Assembly: GCA_036406615.1 (NCBI GenBank) | Contig: DASXAQ010000127.1 | Coordinates: forward strand, 12,519-76,518 | DNA: 64,000 bases | Direction of reading: 5' to 3' | Source: DASXAQ01 sp036406615 | Lineage (GTDB): Bacteria; Actinomycetota; UBA4738 | Shown: in pieces, positions 7,688 through 16,475 of the stretch | Layout: each line of letters starts with the position of its first letter | How positions within the stretch are numbered: position 1 is the stretch's first letter | Program-made: the position numbers and the translations under genes | Notes under the pieces: model-generated | The model's input: the letters and a program-made list of their open reading frames with translations, nothing else | Told to the model about the DNA's origin: nothing | The model's database searches: none

Positions 7688-9626
7688 CCGAGCCGGACGA
7701 ACCCGCGTCCGGACTCGGGCTCGCGCTCCCGGACCCCGACGTACGCGTCAGCGACATCGTGAGGTCGCCCGTGAAGCCGATCTCGCCACCGGGGAACGAC
7801 TCGCCGGCGGGCAGCCCCGACACCGACATGTGCAGGTCGAAGTGCCCCTGGACTTGCGTCGCGAGCATCTGCTTGTTCGGCACGTCGAACCACGCCGTCT
7901 GGTTCATGGTGACGCTGCCCTTGTAGGTGAATTTCGGATCGGCGCCGTCGAGCGACCCGGTCGCGTCGGAGCCGGCCGACTTCAGCATCTTCCGCACGTC
8001 GATCGTCATGTTCAGCGGGACCGTCGTGGTGCTCTGCAGCACCGCGGCGTTGACCCCCTGCATCATCTGGTTGCTCACGTAGTGCGTCTCGGTGGTATAG
8101 GTGATCGAACCGTCTCCAAACGGGTTCGGTTGGCTGTACGTCTTGCTCCACGAGTCGCCTGGCTTCACCGGGTGGTCGGGGAGCAGCGGCGTGAGCTGGT
8201 CGGTGCCGGGCACGCCGCTGCCGGCAGAGCCGGACGCGCTGGTGAGGGCCATCATGTTGCCGGAGACGATCTGCCCGTTCTGATTGATCTGGAACCTCAG
8301 GTGGCCGAGCGACGGCACCTTGACCTTGCGGCCATCGACCGTTGCGGTCGCGTGGCGCACGCCGACGTCGACGGTCGCAACGCCGGCCGCGTTCACGTCG
8401 GTGACCTTCCAGGTCATGACCATGTCCATCTGCTCGCTGAGGGGCACCTGCTGCCCCGCGGCGGTCAGTGACCCATGCAGGTCCATCGTCATGTGATACG
8501 TCTGCCGCTCGCTCTTCGTGAAGCTCATCGTCATGGCCACGGCCGTGTTGCCGGAGCCGGGACGGAGGAACAGGTAGGCGAGCGCGGCAAGCGCCAGCGC
8601 GATCACGACGACGATCGCGATCACGACCCGGCTGCGGCCCTCGCCGAGCGACAGCGACGGCATCGACAGGGAGCGCTTCGACATGGACCGCTTCGACATC
8701 GAGCCGCGGCCCGACGACGCCCACGTCCCGTCGGAGTCGAACGGAACCTCGGACACGGCCTCGGCGACCGGCACGAGCTCGTCTGCCTCGGGCATGGTTG
8801 CCACGGCGAAGTCGCCGGCCTCTGGCTGGACCTCGCCGGAGCCACCTGGCCCGGCCAGCACCGCCGAAGGCGGCGGCGGGACCGAAGCGACGGGCGGCGG
8901 AACCGCGGCGGCAGGAGGCGCCGGTGCGGCCACGGCCGGAGGCGCGGGCATGGCCGGAGGCTCGGGAGCTGGGGCGCTCGCCACCGGGACCGGCGCCACG
9001 GGAGGGGCCGGGACGGCCGCGGGCATCGGCGCGGCGGGCCCGGGCGACATCGGCGGCGTGGCGGGCTCCACCGGCGCCGGCGCAGCAGCGGGGGGCTCGA
9101 CCACGGCAGGAGCTTGACCGGGAAGGGGGATCGTCGGCCTGACGGACAGCGGCGGTGCTGGGGGCTGAACCGTCGGGGCGGGGCCGGCCGGCTCGGCTTC
9201 GGGAGCGGGAGCAGCCGCTTCGACCGGGACCGGGGGGGCCGGAACCGGAGCGACGGGTTCGAAAATCGCGGGCGGCGGCGGGGGAGCCACGGGCTCCGGC
9301 GCGGGCGCGGGCGCTGGCCCGGGCGCGGGCTCGAAAGGCGGAGCCGCGGCCACCGCGGGCGGCTCGGCCGCGGGAGGCTCGGAGACGGGATCGGGCACGG
9401 GGGACGCGGACGGGACGGGCTCCGCACCCGGCGCGGGCGCCGCGTCCGGCGGCGCGAACAGCTGCGCGGCAAGCGGAGCCACCTCGGGCGCGGGAGGCGG
9501 AACCCAGGCGGGCGAGGTCGGGTCGCCAGCGTCGCCCGGCGCCGTGTCGCCGATGCCGGCGGCGGGATCGAGCGCTTCCGGCTCGTCGGCTGGCGGGGTG
9601 GGGGCGCCGGTCTCGTTGTCGCTCAT
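7680..9626 (-). CDS. Pro/Ala-rich membrane-anchored protein (DUF6263-like)
   Basis: A 648-residue protein of unknown function. Residues about 1-260 are a low-complexity Pro/Ala/Glu-rich region, presumably cytoplasmic and disordered. A short repetitive segment rich in SKRSMSKRSLSMPS precedes one transmembrane helix near residues 332-353. About 300 extracellular residues follow, rich in Thr and Met (KPGDSW, YTTETHYVS), resembling DUF6263-type proteins. The C-terminus is again Ser/Pro-rich. The ATG at 9626 has AAGGAG 11 nt upstream; an in-frame GTG lies at 9650. It is convergent with dedA, overlapping by 8 bp. Partners and function are not evident; the type II topology (N-terminus inside) is inference from the basic residues before the helix. 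Confidence 0.75.
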   Translation of the reverse strand: MSDNETGAPTPPADEPEALDPAAGIGDTAPGDAGDPTSPAWVPPPAPEVAPLAAQLFAPPDAAPAPGAEPVPSASPVPDPVSEPPAAEPPAVAAAPPFEPAPGPAPAPAPEPVAPPPPPAIFEPVAPVPAPPVPVEAAAPAPEAEPAGPAPTVQPPAPPLSVRPTIPLPGQAPAVVEPPAAAPAPVEPATPPMSPGPAAPMPAAVPAPPVAPVPVASAPAPEPPAMPAPPAVAAPAPPAAAVPPPVASVPPPPSAVLAGPGGSGEVQPEAGDFAVATMPEADELVPVAEAVSEVPFDSDGTWASSGRGSMSKRSMSKRSLSMPSLSLGEGRSRVVIAIVVVIALALAALAYLFLRPGSGNTAVAMTMSFTKSERQTYHMTMDLHGSLTAAGQQVPLSEQMDMVMTWKVTDVNAAGVATVDVGVRHATATVDGRKVKVPSLGHLRFQINQNGQIVSGNMMALTSASGSAGSGVPGTDQLTPLLPDHPVKPGDSWSKTYSQPNPFGDGSITYTTETHYVSNQMMQGVNAAVLQSTTTVPLNMTIDVRKMLKSAGSDATGSLDGADPKFTYKGSVTMNQTAWFDVPNKQMLATQVQGHFDLHMSVSGLPAGESFPGGEIGFTGDLTMSLTRTSGSGSASPSPDAGSSGSAT

Positions 9627-9759
9627 GCTGGATCCGTCTCCTTGTTCCACGTATGCGACGTGCAGCGCCGAGCCGCACGGGCGGTCGACACTCTCAATGG
9701 TGATTCGACAGGGAGGCGCTCGTTCTTGAGGCGGCCCGGGAGCGCTCGGCTCAGCGGCC

Positions 9760-10305
9760 CTACAGGGAGATCTCGGGAGCGACCTCCTGCAGGCCCTCGA
9801 TCGCCAGCCCGATGAACTCGTCCAGGCCGAGCCCCAGGTTCGGCTCGGCCAGCGCGATCTCCTCGCGGTTGACGCCGGGCGCGAACGCGCGCTCCTTCAG
9901 CTTCTTCTTCACGGAGGAAACCTTCATCCCGGCGGACTTCTCCGGCCGGACCAGCGCCGCGGCGACCAGCAGCCCGGCGACGGCGTCGGCGGCGACGATG
10001 CCCTTCGACATCCGGTCGGTCTGGAACTCGGGGTGCGCGTGGGCGAGCACGCCGTTGACGACGACCTCGTCAACGCCCGCCTCGCGGAGCCAGTCGGCCG
10101 CCAGGTACGCGTGCCGGGCGAGGTCGTCGCCGGTCTGGTCCTGGTCCAGGTCGTGGAACAGGCCGGTCAGCCCCCACCGCTCCTCGTCCTCGTCGAAGTG
10201 GCGGCCGAGCCGGCGCATGACCCCCTCGACGCTGACGAGGTGCCGGTAGGTGATGTCCTTGTCGACCTTGCTCCGGGCGAACGCCCGGGCTTCCTGGGTG
10301 TCCAC
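9760..10305 (-). CDS. HD-domain protein, putative metal-dependent hydrolase
   Basis: A 181-residue protein with an HD phosphohydrolase core: an early His (ITYRHLVSVEGVM), the paired GLFHDLDQDQ, and a later His in NGVLAHAHPEF. Small HD proteins of this kind in bacteria are usually uncharacterised phosphohydrolases acting on nucleotides or similar phosphoesters. The GTG at 10305 is preceded by GGAGGG at 8-nt spacing. It lies 20 bp downstream of the second KimA-like permease on the same strand and may be its third operon gene. No substrate can be assigned. Confidence 0.75.
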   Translation of the reverse strand: MDTQEARAFARSKVDKDITYRHLVSVEGVMRRLGRHFDEDEERWGLTGLFHDLDQDQTGDDLARHAYLAADWLREAGVDEVVVNGVLAHAHPEFQTDRMSKGIVAADAVAGLLVAAALVRPEKSAGMKVSSVKKKLKERAFAPGVNREEIALAEPNLGLGLDEFIGLAIEGLQEVAPEISL

Positions 10306-10325
10306 GCTTTCGGCCCTCCGCTCTT

Positions 10326-12659
10326 CTAGTGGATCTGGTACGGAACGCTCGACAGGATGACCCGCTCCTCGAAGAACAGCAGTCGCTTGATGAACAGCGC
10401 TCGCTGGCCGTGCAGCGGCTGCTGCCACCACTTGGCGACGATCACCTCCGGGATGACCACGGAAGCGACGGCGTCGGGCCGCGAGGTCACGCGCCGCACC
10501 TCCTCCAGGATCGGTTCGCCGAGCTCGCGGAACGGCGCCTCCACGATGTCCAGCTGGACCGGGACATGCAGGGCCTCCCACGCCACGGCGATCTCCTCGA
10601 CCTCGCTCGCGTCGAGCGCGACGAAGATCGCCCGCGTCTGCGTTCCGCGCAGGGACCGCGCGTAGTTGATCGCGCGGATCGTGCCGTCGTGCACACCCGA
10701 GACGAATACCAGCACGTCGACGCGCTGGGGGATGACGGGCGCCGTCGCGGCCGGCACGTCCTGGCGGACGAGCATCGGCACGTCGGCCACCACCACGCCG
10801 GTCACGCCGAGCAGGCGCAGCTTCAGCAGGAACGCCGCCCGTCGACGCCGGATGGCCGAGGCGAGCGACCGCTTCGTCAGCAGCTCGGGGATGACGAGCG
10901 TGACGAAATCGCCCGGCCCGCGCGGGATCGACCGCAGGTACTCGATCATGGCGGCCGTCGGGTGGCCCCGGCCCGGCACGATCTCCAGCTCCACGTCGGC
11001 GCGGCAGAACGACCGCCACCGGGAGGCCAGGTCCTCCGAGCCGGGCCCGCGGCTCAGGTGCACCGCCCGGAAGTCGTTGAAGCGAAACGCCCGCACGTAG
11101 CCGACCGCCTGCGACGTGGCGGCGTTCAGCTCGTCGACGAACACGACGACCGTGTTGCGCGCCGTGTCGTCCAGCGGCACCGATCCGTTGCGGACCTGCT
11201 GCGAGACGTGAGCGTAGTGCCGGTGGACCGAGTAGAACGCGGTGATCATGACCGGGATCGCCAGGATCACGATCCACGCGCCGTGCGTGAACTTCGTCAA
11301 CACGACGATCACCAGCACGACGCCGGTCGCGAACGCGCCCACGCCGTTGATCGCCAGGCGCCAGTGCCAGCCCTCGGCTCGCGCGCTCCCCTCGGCCGCT
11401 GCCCGCCGCCAGTATCGGACCATCCCCGCCTGCGACAGCGTGAACGCGGTGAACACGCCGACGACGTACAGCTGCAGGAGCCGGTCCACGTTCGCCTGGA
11501 ACGCCCAGATCAGCAGGACGGCGAACGCCGCAAGGACCACCATGCCGTTCGAGTACACGAGGCGGTCGCCCAGGTTCTCGAACTGCCGCGGGATGAAGCG
11601 GTCTCGCGCCAGCAGCGCCGCGAGCCGCGGGAACCCCTGGAAGGACGTGTTGGCCGCCAGGATCAGCACGGCGAACGTCGAGATCTGCACGACCCAGAAC
11701 ATGAAGCTGCCGGAGCTCGGCGACGACCCGGGGAACACCGCCTTGGCGATCTCGGACACGACCGACACCGTGGTGCTCGGGCGCGCGCCGGTCTTCAGGG
11801 CGAGGAACGCGATGCCCATGATCATCGTCACGGCGATGACGCCCAGCATCGTCAGCGTCTGCGCGGCGTTGCGACCCTGCGGCCGGCGGAACGCGCTCAC
11901 GCCGTTGGAGATGGCCTCGGTTCCCGTCAGGGCCGACGAACCCGACGCGAACGAATGCAGCACGGCAAAGATGCCGACGGTCGCGGCCGCGCCGTAGGGA
12001 GCAGGGTTGGGGACGTTCGTCACCACCGGACAGCCGCCCAGGCACTTGATGAACCCCACCACGATGAGCGTGAACATCGACGCGATGAACACGTACGTGG
12101 GGGTGGCGAACGCCAGGCCCGATTCGCGGACGCCGCGCAGGTTGACCAGCGTCAACAACACCACGCACCCGATCGAGATCACCACGATGTACCGGTTGAG
12201 GCTCCCGTTCATCGCCGACGAGATCGCGAGCACGCCCGAGCTGACCGACACCGCGACGGTCAGAATGTAGTCGGTGAGCAGGGCCGCCCCGGCGATCAGC
12301 CCGAAGATGCGAGCCAGGTTCTCGGAGCTCACGACGTACGAACCCGCCGACGTCGGGTACGCGCGCACGACCTGGCGGTACGACGTCACGACCACGGCCA
12401 TCACCACGGCCACCGCCAGGTTGATCGGGATGATCAGGCTTCGGATGTCCGCCAGGTTCCCGGACGCCGTTACCAGGATCAGCAGGCTGGCTTCGACCGA
12501 GTACGCCACCGACGACAGGGCGTCGGACGCGAAGATCGGCAGCGCCAATATCTTCGGCAGCAGCGTGTGCTCCATCCGGCCGCTCGCCATCCCGCGGCCG
12601 ACGAAGATCCGCTTGACGAGGGTGGGACCGGAGGATTCCCGGCGCTGCGTGGTCGACAT
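10326..12659 (-). CDS. KimA-like potassium/amino-acid permease (copy 2)
   Basis: A 777-residue APC-superfamily transporter of the KimA (YdaO) type. The N-terminus has the family signature LPKILALPIFASDALSSVAYSVEA, here split over helix 1. About 12 transmembrane helices run to residue ~480, and about 290 soluble residues follow, possibly a USP-like domain. KimA proteins are high-affinity H+-coupled K+ importers; related proteins are annotated only as APC permeases. Location beside two TrkA-type proteins supports potassium transport. The start ATG (12659) lies 7 nt after TAGAAT, although a close paralogue ends only 34 bp upstream, so it may be made both from its own leaderless promoter and by readthrough. 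Confidence 0.8.
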   Translation of the reverse strand: MSTTQRRESSGPTLVKRIFVGRGMASGRMEHTLLPKILALPIFASDALSSVAYSVEASLLILVTASGNLADIRSLIIPINLAVAVVMAVVVTSYRQVVRAYPTSAGSYVVSSENLARIFGLIAGAALLTDYILTVAVSVSSGVLAISSAMNGSLNRYIVVISIGCVVLLTLVNLRGVRESGLAFATPTYVFIASMFTLIVVGFIKCLGGCPVVTNVPNPAPYGAAATVGIFAVLHSFASGSSALTGTEAISNGVSAFRRPQGRNAAQTLTMLGVIAVTMIMGIAFLALKTGARPSTTVSVVSEIAKAVFPGSSPSSGSFMFWVVQISTFAVLILAANTSFQGFPRLAALLARDRFIPRQFENLGDRLVYSNGMVVLAAFAVLLIWAFQANVDRLLQLYVVGVFTAFTLSQAGMVRYWRRAAAEGSARAEGWHWRLAINGVGAFATGVVLVIVVLTKFTHGAWIVILAIPVMITAFYSVHRHYAHVSQQVRNGSVPLDDTARNTVVVFVDELNAATSQAVGYVRAFRFNDFRAVHLSRGPGSEDLASRWRSFCRADVELEIVPGRGHPTAAMIEYLRSIPRGPGDFVTLVIPELLTKRSLASAIRRRRAAFLLKLRLLGVTGVVVADVPMLVRQDVPAATAPVIPQRVDVLVFVSGVHDGTIRAINYARSLRGTQTRAIFVALDASEVEEIAVAWEALHVPVQLDIVEAPFRELGEPILEEVRRVTSRPDAVASVVIPEVIVAKWWQQPLHGQRALFIKRLLFFEERVILSSVPYQIH

Positions 12660-12666
12660 CTGCCGG

Positions 12667-12672
12667 ATTCTA
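12667..12672 (-). promoter_or_regulatory. -10 element of leaderless promoter, permease copy 2
   Basis: TAGAAT lies 7 nt before the ATG at 12659 on the minus strand, within the 34-bp gap between the two permease genes. No Shine-Dalgarno sequence precedes this ATG. A convincing -35 box is lacking. Confidence 0.55.
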
Positions 12673-12693
12673 GCCCCGGCCCTGTGGGCGGGA

Positions 12694-15027
12694 TCAGCCG
12701 ATCCGGTAGCTGGCGCTGGACAACACGACCCGCGGTTCGAACAGCAGCAGGCGCTTGATGAACAGCGCCCGCTGGTTGTGCAACAGGTGGTGCCACCAGG
12801 TGCGCACGACCAGCTCTGGCACGATCGCCGACACCAGCGATCCCGGGCGCCCGGTGATGCGGCGGACCTCGTCGAGCATCGGCGGCCCCAGGTCGCGGAA
12901 CGGCGCTTCGACGATGTCCAGCTCCATTGGGATACGCGCCTCGAGCCAATCCGCCTGCACGCGCTCGACGTCGCCGGCCTCCATCGCGAAGAACACGGCG
13001 CGCGTGCGGTCCGCGCGAAGAGCGCGCGCGTACCGGGCGGCGCGGATCGTGGCGGCGTGCACCTCGGAGACGAACAGCAGCGCCTCGGTGCGGGCGGGGA
13101 TCAGCGGACGCAGGTCCGGTTCGCCCGAGGGATCGCGGACGACCGGGACGTCGGTGACGACAACCTGCGGTTCGGCGAGCAGCCGCAGCTTGAGCTGGAA
13201 CGACGTCCGGTGCCGGACCGCCGACACGAGCGACGTCTGCGTGAACAGCTCGGGGATCACCACCGTGACGAACCCGTCCTCGCCACGCGGGATCGAACGG
13301 ATGTACTCGAGCACCGCGCCGGCCTCGCCGCGGCCGGAGAGCGCCTCGAGGCCGGCAGACACGCGGCTGAACTCCGGCCACCGCGCCGCCAGGTCCGCCG
13401 CGGACCCGTTGGCCGGGAGCGCGACGGCGCGGAGATCGCGGCCGGCGAACGAGCGGACGTAGCCGACGGCCTCGGCCGTCGCCTCGTCCAGGTCCTGCAC
13501 GACGAGCACGACCGTGTTGTCGGGGCGCGGCGGCTCGGCGTCCCGCCCGACCGCGGCGGTTCCGGCCATCGGCTCGGCCCGCACTCGCAGGTGCTCCGTC
13601 ACCGTCTCGTAGTGGCGGTGGATGGCGCGGAACCCCACGATCATCAGCGGGATGCCCGCGAGCACCACCCAGACGCCCTCCTTGAACCTCGCCTGCACGA
13701 TGATCGCCACGATCAACAGCGTCGCCGACGCGCCCGTCGCGTTGATCACCATGCTGCGCTGCCACGCGCCGGGCGGGTCGGGGCGGTTGCCGCGGCGCTG
13801 CCAGTAGCGGACCATGCCGGCCTGCGACAGGGTGAAGGCGGTGAACACGCCCACCGCGTACAGCGGGATGAGCTCGCCGACGTTCGCGTCGAACGCCCAG
13901 ATCAGCAGCCCCGACAGGACGGCCAGCGCGATCATGCCGTTCGAGAACACGAGACGGTCGCCCAGGTTCTCGAACTGCCTGGGCAGGAACCCGTCCCGCG
14001 CCATCATCGCGGCCAGCCTCGGGAACCCCTGGAAGGACGTGTTGGCCGCCAGCACCAGGATCGCGAACGTGAACGCCTGGATCACGTAGAACATCCAGTG
14101 CACGCCCGCATCCGTCGTGAACGCGGCGCGGCCGATCGACGACAGCAGCGACACCGAGTGGCTCGGCGTGGCATCCATCTTGTTGGCCAGAAACGCGATC
14201 CCGAGCACCAGCATGATGGCGATCGCCCCGAGGACCGCGAGCGTCGCGGCGGCGTTTCGACCCTGCGGCCGGCGGAAGATCGTCACCGCGTTCGAGATCG
14301 CCTCCACGCCGGTCAGCGCCGACGACCCGACGGCGAAGGCCTGCAGGATGACCAGCAGATCAACCTCGAGCTCGCCGGCGATGACCTGGTCCGGCGCCAC
14401 CGCCTTCGGGCAGTCCCCCAGGCAGCGCGCCACCCCGACGATGATCAGCAGGAAAGCCGCAACGATGAAGCCGTACGTCGGGATGGCGAACAGGAACCCG
14501 GACTCCCGGAGCCCGCGCAGGTTCATGACCGTGATCAGGCCGACGAAGAACAGGGACAGCGGCACCTTGTACGGGATCAGGCCGTGCGCGACCGACGTGA
14601 TCGCCACGACACCGGCCACGACGGACACCGCAACCGTCAGCACGTAGCCGACGAGCAGGGCCGACGACGCCACCAGCGCCGGCAGCGTGCCGAGGTTGTC
14701 CTTGGCCACGACGTACGCGCCGCCGCTCGTCGAGTACGCGCGAACCGTCTGCCGATACGACGTGATGACGATCGCCATCAACAAGGCCACGGCCAGCGAG
14801 ATCGGGACCACGTACTGGCGCGACTGCAGCGAGGCCGCCAGCAGCACGACCAGCGTCGCCTCCACGGTGTACGCGACCGAGGACAGTGCGTCCGCCGACA
14901 ACACGGGCAACGCCAGGGTCTTCGGCAGGAGTTCGTGAAGGGCCCGGCCGCTGTGCATCCGACGGCCGAGCAGGAGGCGCTTCGCCAGATCGAAGCCGTC
15001 CCCCCGAGCGGCCGCCCCCTCAGCCAT
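12694..15027 (-). CDS. KimA-like potassium/amino-acid permease (copy 1)
   Basis: A second 777-residue APC/KimA-type transporter, the same length as its downstream paralogue and alike along the whole protein, including LPKTLALPVLSADALSSVAYTVEA near the N-terminus, RRPQGRNAAATLAVLG and ANTSFQGFPRLAA in the membrane part, and a long soluble C-terminal region. The pair looks like an old tandem duplication: the copies differ at many positions throughout. It is divergent from the TrkA pair across a 92-bp spacer, matching the APC permease/ceoB/ceoC arrangement I recall from Mycobacterium. The ATG at 15027 follows TACAAT by 6 nt, so the mRNA is probably leaderless. No room exists for a c-di-AMP riboswitch. 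Confidence 0.82.
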   Translation of the reverse strand: MAEGAAARGDGFDLAKRLLLGRRMHSGRALHELLPKTLALPVLSADALSSVAYTVEATLVVLLAASLQSRQYVVPISLAVALLMAIVITSYRQTVRAYSTSGGAYVVAKDNLGTLPALVASSALLVGYVLTVAVSVVAGVVAITSVAHGLIPYKVPLSLFFVGLITVMNLRGLRESGFLFAIPTYGFIVAAFLLIIVGVARCLGDCPKAVAPDQVIAGELEVDLLVILQAFAVGSSALTGVEAISNAVTIFRRPQGRNAAATLAVLGAIAIMLVLGIAFLANKMDATPSHSVSLLSSIGRAAFTTDAGVHWMFYVIQAFTFAILVLAANTSFQGFPRLAAMMARDGFLPRQFENLGDRLVFSNGMIALAVLSGLLIWAFDANVGELIPLYAVGVFTAFTLSQAGMVRYWQRRGNRPDPPGAWQRSMVINATGASATLLIVAIIVQARFKEGVWVVLAGIPLMIVGFRAIHRHYETVTEHLRVRAEPMAGTAAVGRDAEPPRPDNTVVLVVQDLDEATAEAVGYVRSFAGRDLRAVALPANGSAADLAARWPEFSRVSAGLEALSGRGEAGAVLEYIRSIPRGEDGFVTVVIPELFTQTSLVSAVRHRTSFQLKLRLLAEPQVVVTDVPVVRDPSGEPDLRPLIPARTEALLFVSEVHAATIRAARYARALRADRTRAVFFAMEAGDVERVQADWLEARIPMELDIVEAPFRDLGPPMLDEVRRITGRPGSLVSAIVPELVVRTWWHHLLHNQRALFIKRLLLFEPRVVLSSASYRIG

Positions 15028-15033
15028 CGCCGC

Positions 15034-15039
15034 ATTGTA
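15034..15039 (-). promoter_or_regulatory. -10 element of leaderless promoter, permease copy 1
   Basis: TACAAT on the minus strand is followed by 6 nt (GCGGCG) and the ATG at 15027. No Shine-Dalgarno sequence fits, so a leaderless transcript is the simplest reading. Confidence 0.55.
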
Positions 15040-15084
15040 GTGCGGCGGTCTTCGTCGGGCGCACCGCGGACGCGCCCACGACTG

Positions 15085-15113
15085 TTGGGATCGCTACGCG
15101 CCCGCGTTAGGCT
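15085..15113 (+). promoter_or_regulatory. ceoB promoter (TTGGGA-N17-TAGGCT), leaderless
   Basis: TTGGGA (15085-15090), a 17-bp spacer and TAGGCT (15108-15113) are followed by 6 nt and the ATG of ceoB. Both boxes and the spacing fit a sigma-70-type promoter, and the short distance implies a leaderless transcript. It is back to back with the permease promoter in a 92-bp spacer. Confidence 0.6.
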
Positions 15114-15119
15114 TCGCGG

Positions 15120-15782
15120 ATGCACATCGTGATCATGGGGTGCGGCCGGGTCGGCGTGGCCACCACCGTCGAACTGGCCAAGCGGGGGCACTCCGTGGCG
15201 ATCATCGACAAGAGCGCCTCGGCGTTCGACAAGCTGCCTCCCGGCTTCGAGGCGAAGACGATCGTGGGGCTCGGGTTCGACCGCACCGTGCTCGAAGCGG
15301 CGGAGATCGAGAAGGCCGGCGCCTTCGTGGCGGTCTCCAGCGGCGACAACTCCAACATCGTGTCGGCCCGGATCGCTCGCGAGCACTACCACGTCAAGAA
15401 GGTGATCGCGCGCATCTACGACCCCCGCCGGGCCGAGATCTACGAGCGGCTGAACATCCCCACGGTCGCCTCGGTGCGCTGGGCGGCCAACCAGATCCAG
15501 TTCCTGCTGTTCCACGGCAAGGAGGAGATGCGCGACACGGTGGCCGGCGGTTCGTTGCTGCACTACGCGCGCGAGGTGCCCGACCACCTGATCGGCAAGC
15601 CGATCTCGTCGGTCGAGGCCGAGGGCAGGATCGACGTCAGCGCCGTCGAACGCGGCGGGAGCGGCTTCCTGCCGGTGCCGGGCAGCACGTTCCAGCAGGG
15701 CGACCTCGCCCACTTCCTGGTGACGAAGGACGCCATGGAGGAGCTGGACGTGCTGCTGCAGCCGGTCGCCGAGGAAGTCTGA
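15120..15782 (+). CDS. ceoB: TrkA-type potassium uptake regulator (RCK)
   Basis: A 220-residue cytoplasmic protein with an N-terminal NAD-binding Rossmann fold (TrkA_N: MHIVIMGCGRVGVATTVELA, acidic D30 at the end of strand 2) and a C-terminal TrkA_C domain. Such proteins gate K+ channels or transporters in response to nucleotides, NAD(H) or c-di-AMP. It pairs with the next gene, a second protein of exactly the same size, which matches CeoB/CeoC of Mycobacterium. The partner is probably one or both divergent KimA-like permeases, since no TrkH-type membrane subunit lies in the window. The start ATG appears leaderless. Confidence 0.88.
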   Translation: MHIVIMGCGRVGVATTVELAKRGHSVAIIDKSASAFDKLPPGFEAKTIVGLGFDRTVLEAAEIEKAGAFVAVSSGDNSNIVSARIAREHYHVKKVIARIYDPRRAEIYERLNIPTVASVRWAANQIQFLLFHGKEEMRDTVAGGSLLHYAREVPDHLIGKPISSVEAEGRIDVSAVERGGSGFLPVPGSTFQQGDLAHFLVTKDAMEELDVLLQPVAEEV

Positions 15783-15804
15783 TGGTGGCGGAGGGATCGG
15801 GACG

Positions 15805-16467
15805 ATGAAGGTCGTGGTCACCGGCGCAGGCAACGTCGGTCGCCATCTGTCGATCGACCTGTGCGAGCGGGGGCACGACGTCACGCTGATCGAACAGGGC
15901 AAGGCCGCCGCCGACCGGGCGCGCCAGGAGCTGCCGGCCGGCGTGACCGTCCTGCTGGGCGACGCGTGCGAGCCCTACGTGCTGGAAGAGGCCAAGCTCG
16001 GCGAGGCCGACGTCATCGTGGCGGCCACGGGCGACGACGAGGACAACCTGGTGACGTCGTTGCTGGCCAAGCAGGAGTTCGCCGTGCCCCGGGTCGTCGC
16101 GCGCGTGAACCACCCGAACAACGAGTGGATGTTCACCGAGCAGTGGGGGGTGGACGCGGCCGTCAGCCCGCCGCACATCCTGACGGCCCTGGTCGAGGAG
16201 GCCGTCACCGTCGGCGACGTCGTGCAGCTGTTGAAGCTGGAGCGCGGACGCGTCGCGCTGGTGGAGCTGACGCTGGAACAGCGGTCGGGGGTGGCCGGCA
16301 AGCCCATGTACGAGCTCCGCCTGCCGGTGGACTCGAGCATCGTCGCCATCATCCGCGAGGGCCACGTGGTGATCCCGCAGCCCGAGACGGTGCTCGTCGC
16401 CGGGGACGAGCTGATCGCCATCGCCACGCCGGAGGTCGAAGACGACCTGCGGCGCGCCCTGGAGTGA
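15805..16467 (+). CDS. ceoC: TrkA-type potassium uptake regulator (RCK), second subunit
   Basis: A 220-residue paralogue of the preceding protein with the same order: Rossmann TrkA_N domain (MKVVVTGAGNVGRHLSIDL, then LIEQG) and TrkA_C domain in the last 75 residues. The two may form a hetero-oligomeric RCK ring. The ATG at 15805 has GCGGAGGG 12-14 nt upstream, unlike the leaderless first gene, and lies 22 bp after it, so both share one transcript. It ends 8 bp before the stop of the convergent AfsR-like gene. Confidence 0.88.
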   Translation: MKVVVTGAGNVGRHLSIDLCERGHDVTLIEQGKAAADRARQELPAGVTVLLGDACEPYVLEEAKLGEADVIVAATGDDEDNLVTSLLAKQEFAVPRVVARVNHPNNEWMFTEQWGVDAAVSPPHILTALVEEAVTVGDVVQLLKLERGRVALVELTLEQRSGVAGKPMYELRLPVDSSIVAIIREGHVVIPQPETVLVAGDELIAIATPEVEDDLRRALE

Positions 16468-16475
16468 CCCCGGCC

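Noticed and set aside
8475..9815. A 446-residue Gly/Arg-rich plus-strand frame resembling a repeat protein
   Set aside because: It is the antisense reading of the Pro/Ala-rich region of the protein encoded at 7680-9626.
15028..15119. c-di-AMP (ydaO) riboswitch before the KimA-like permease
   Set aside because: The divergent spacer is only 92 bp, the promoter box lies 6 nt before the ATG, and no riboswitch motif is seen.
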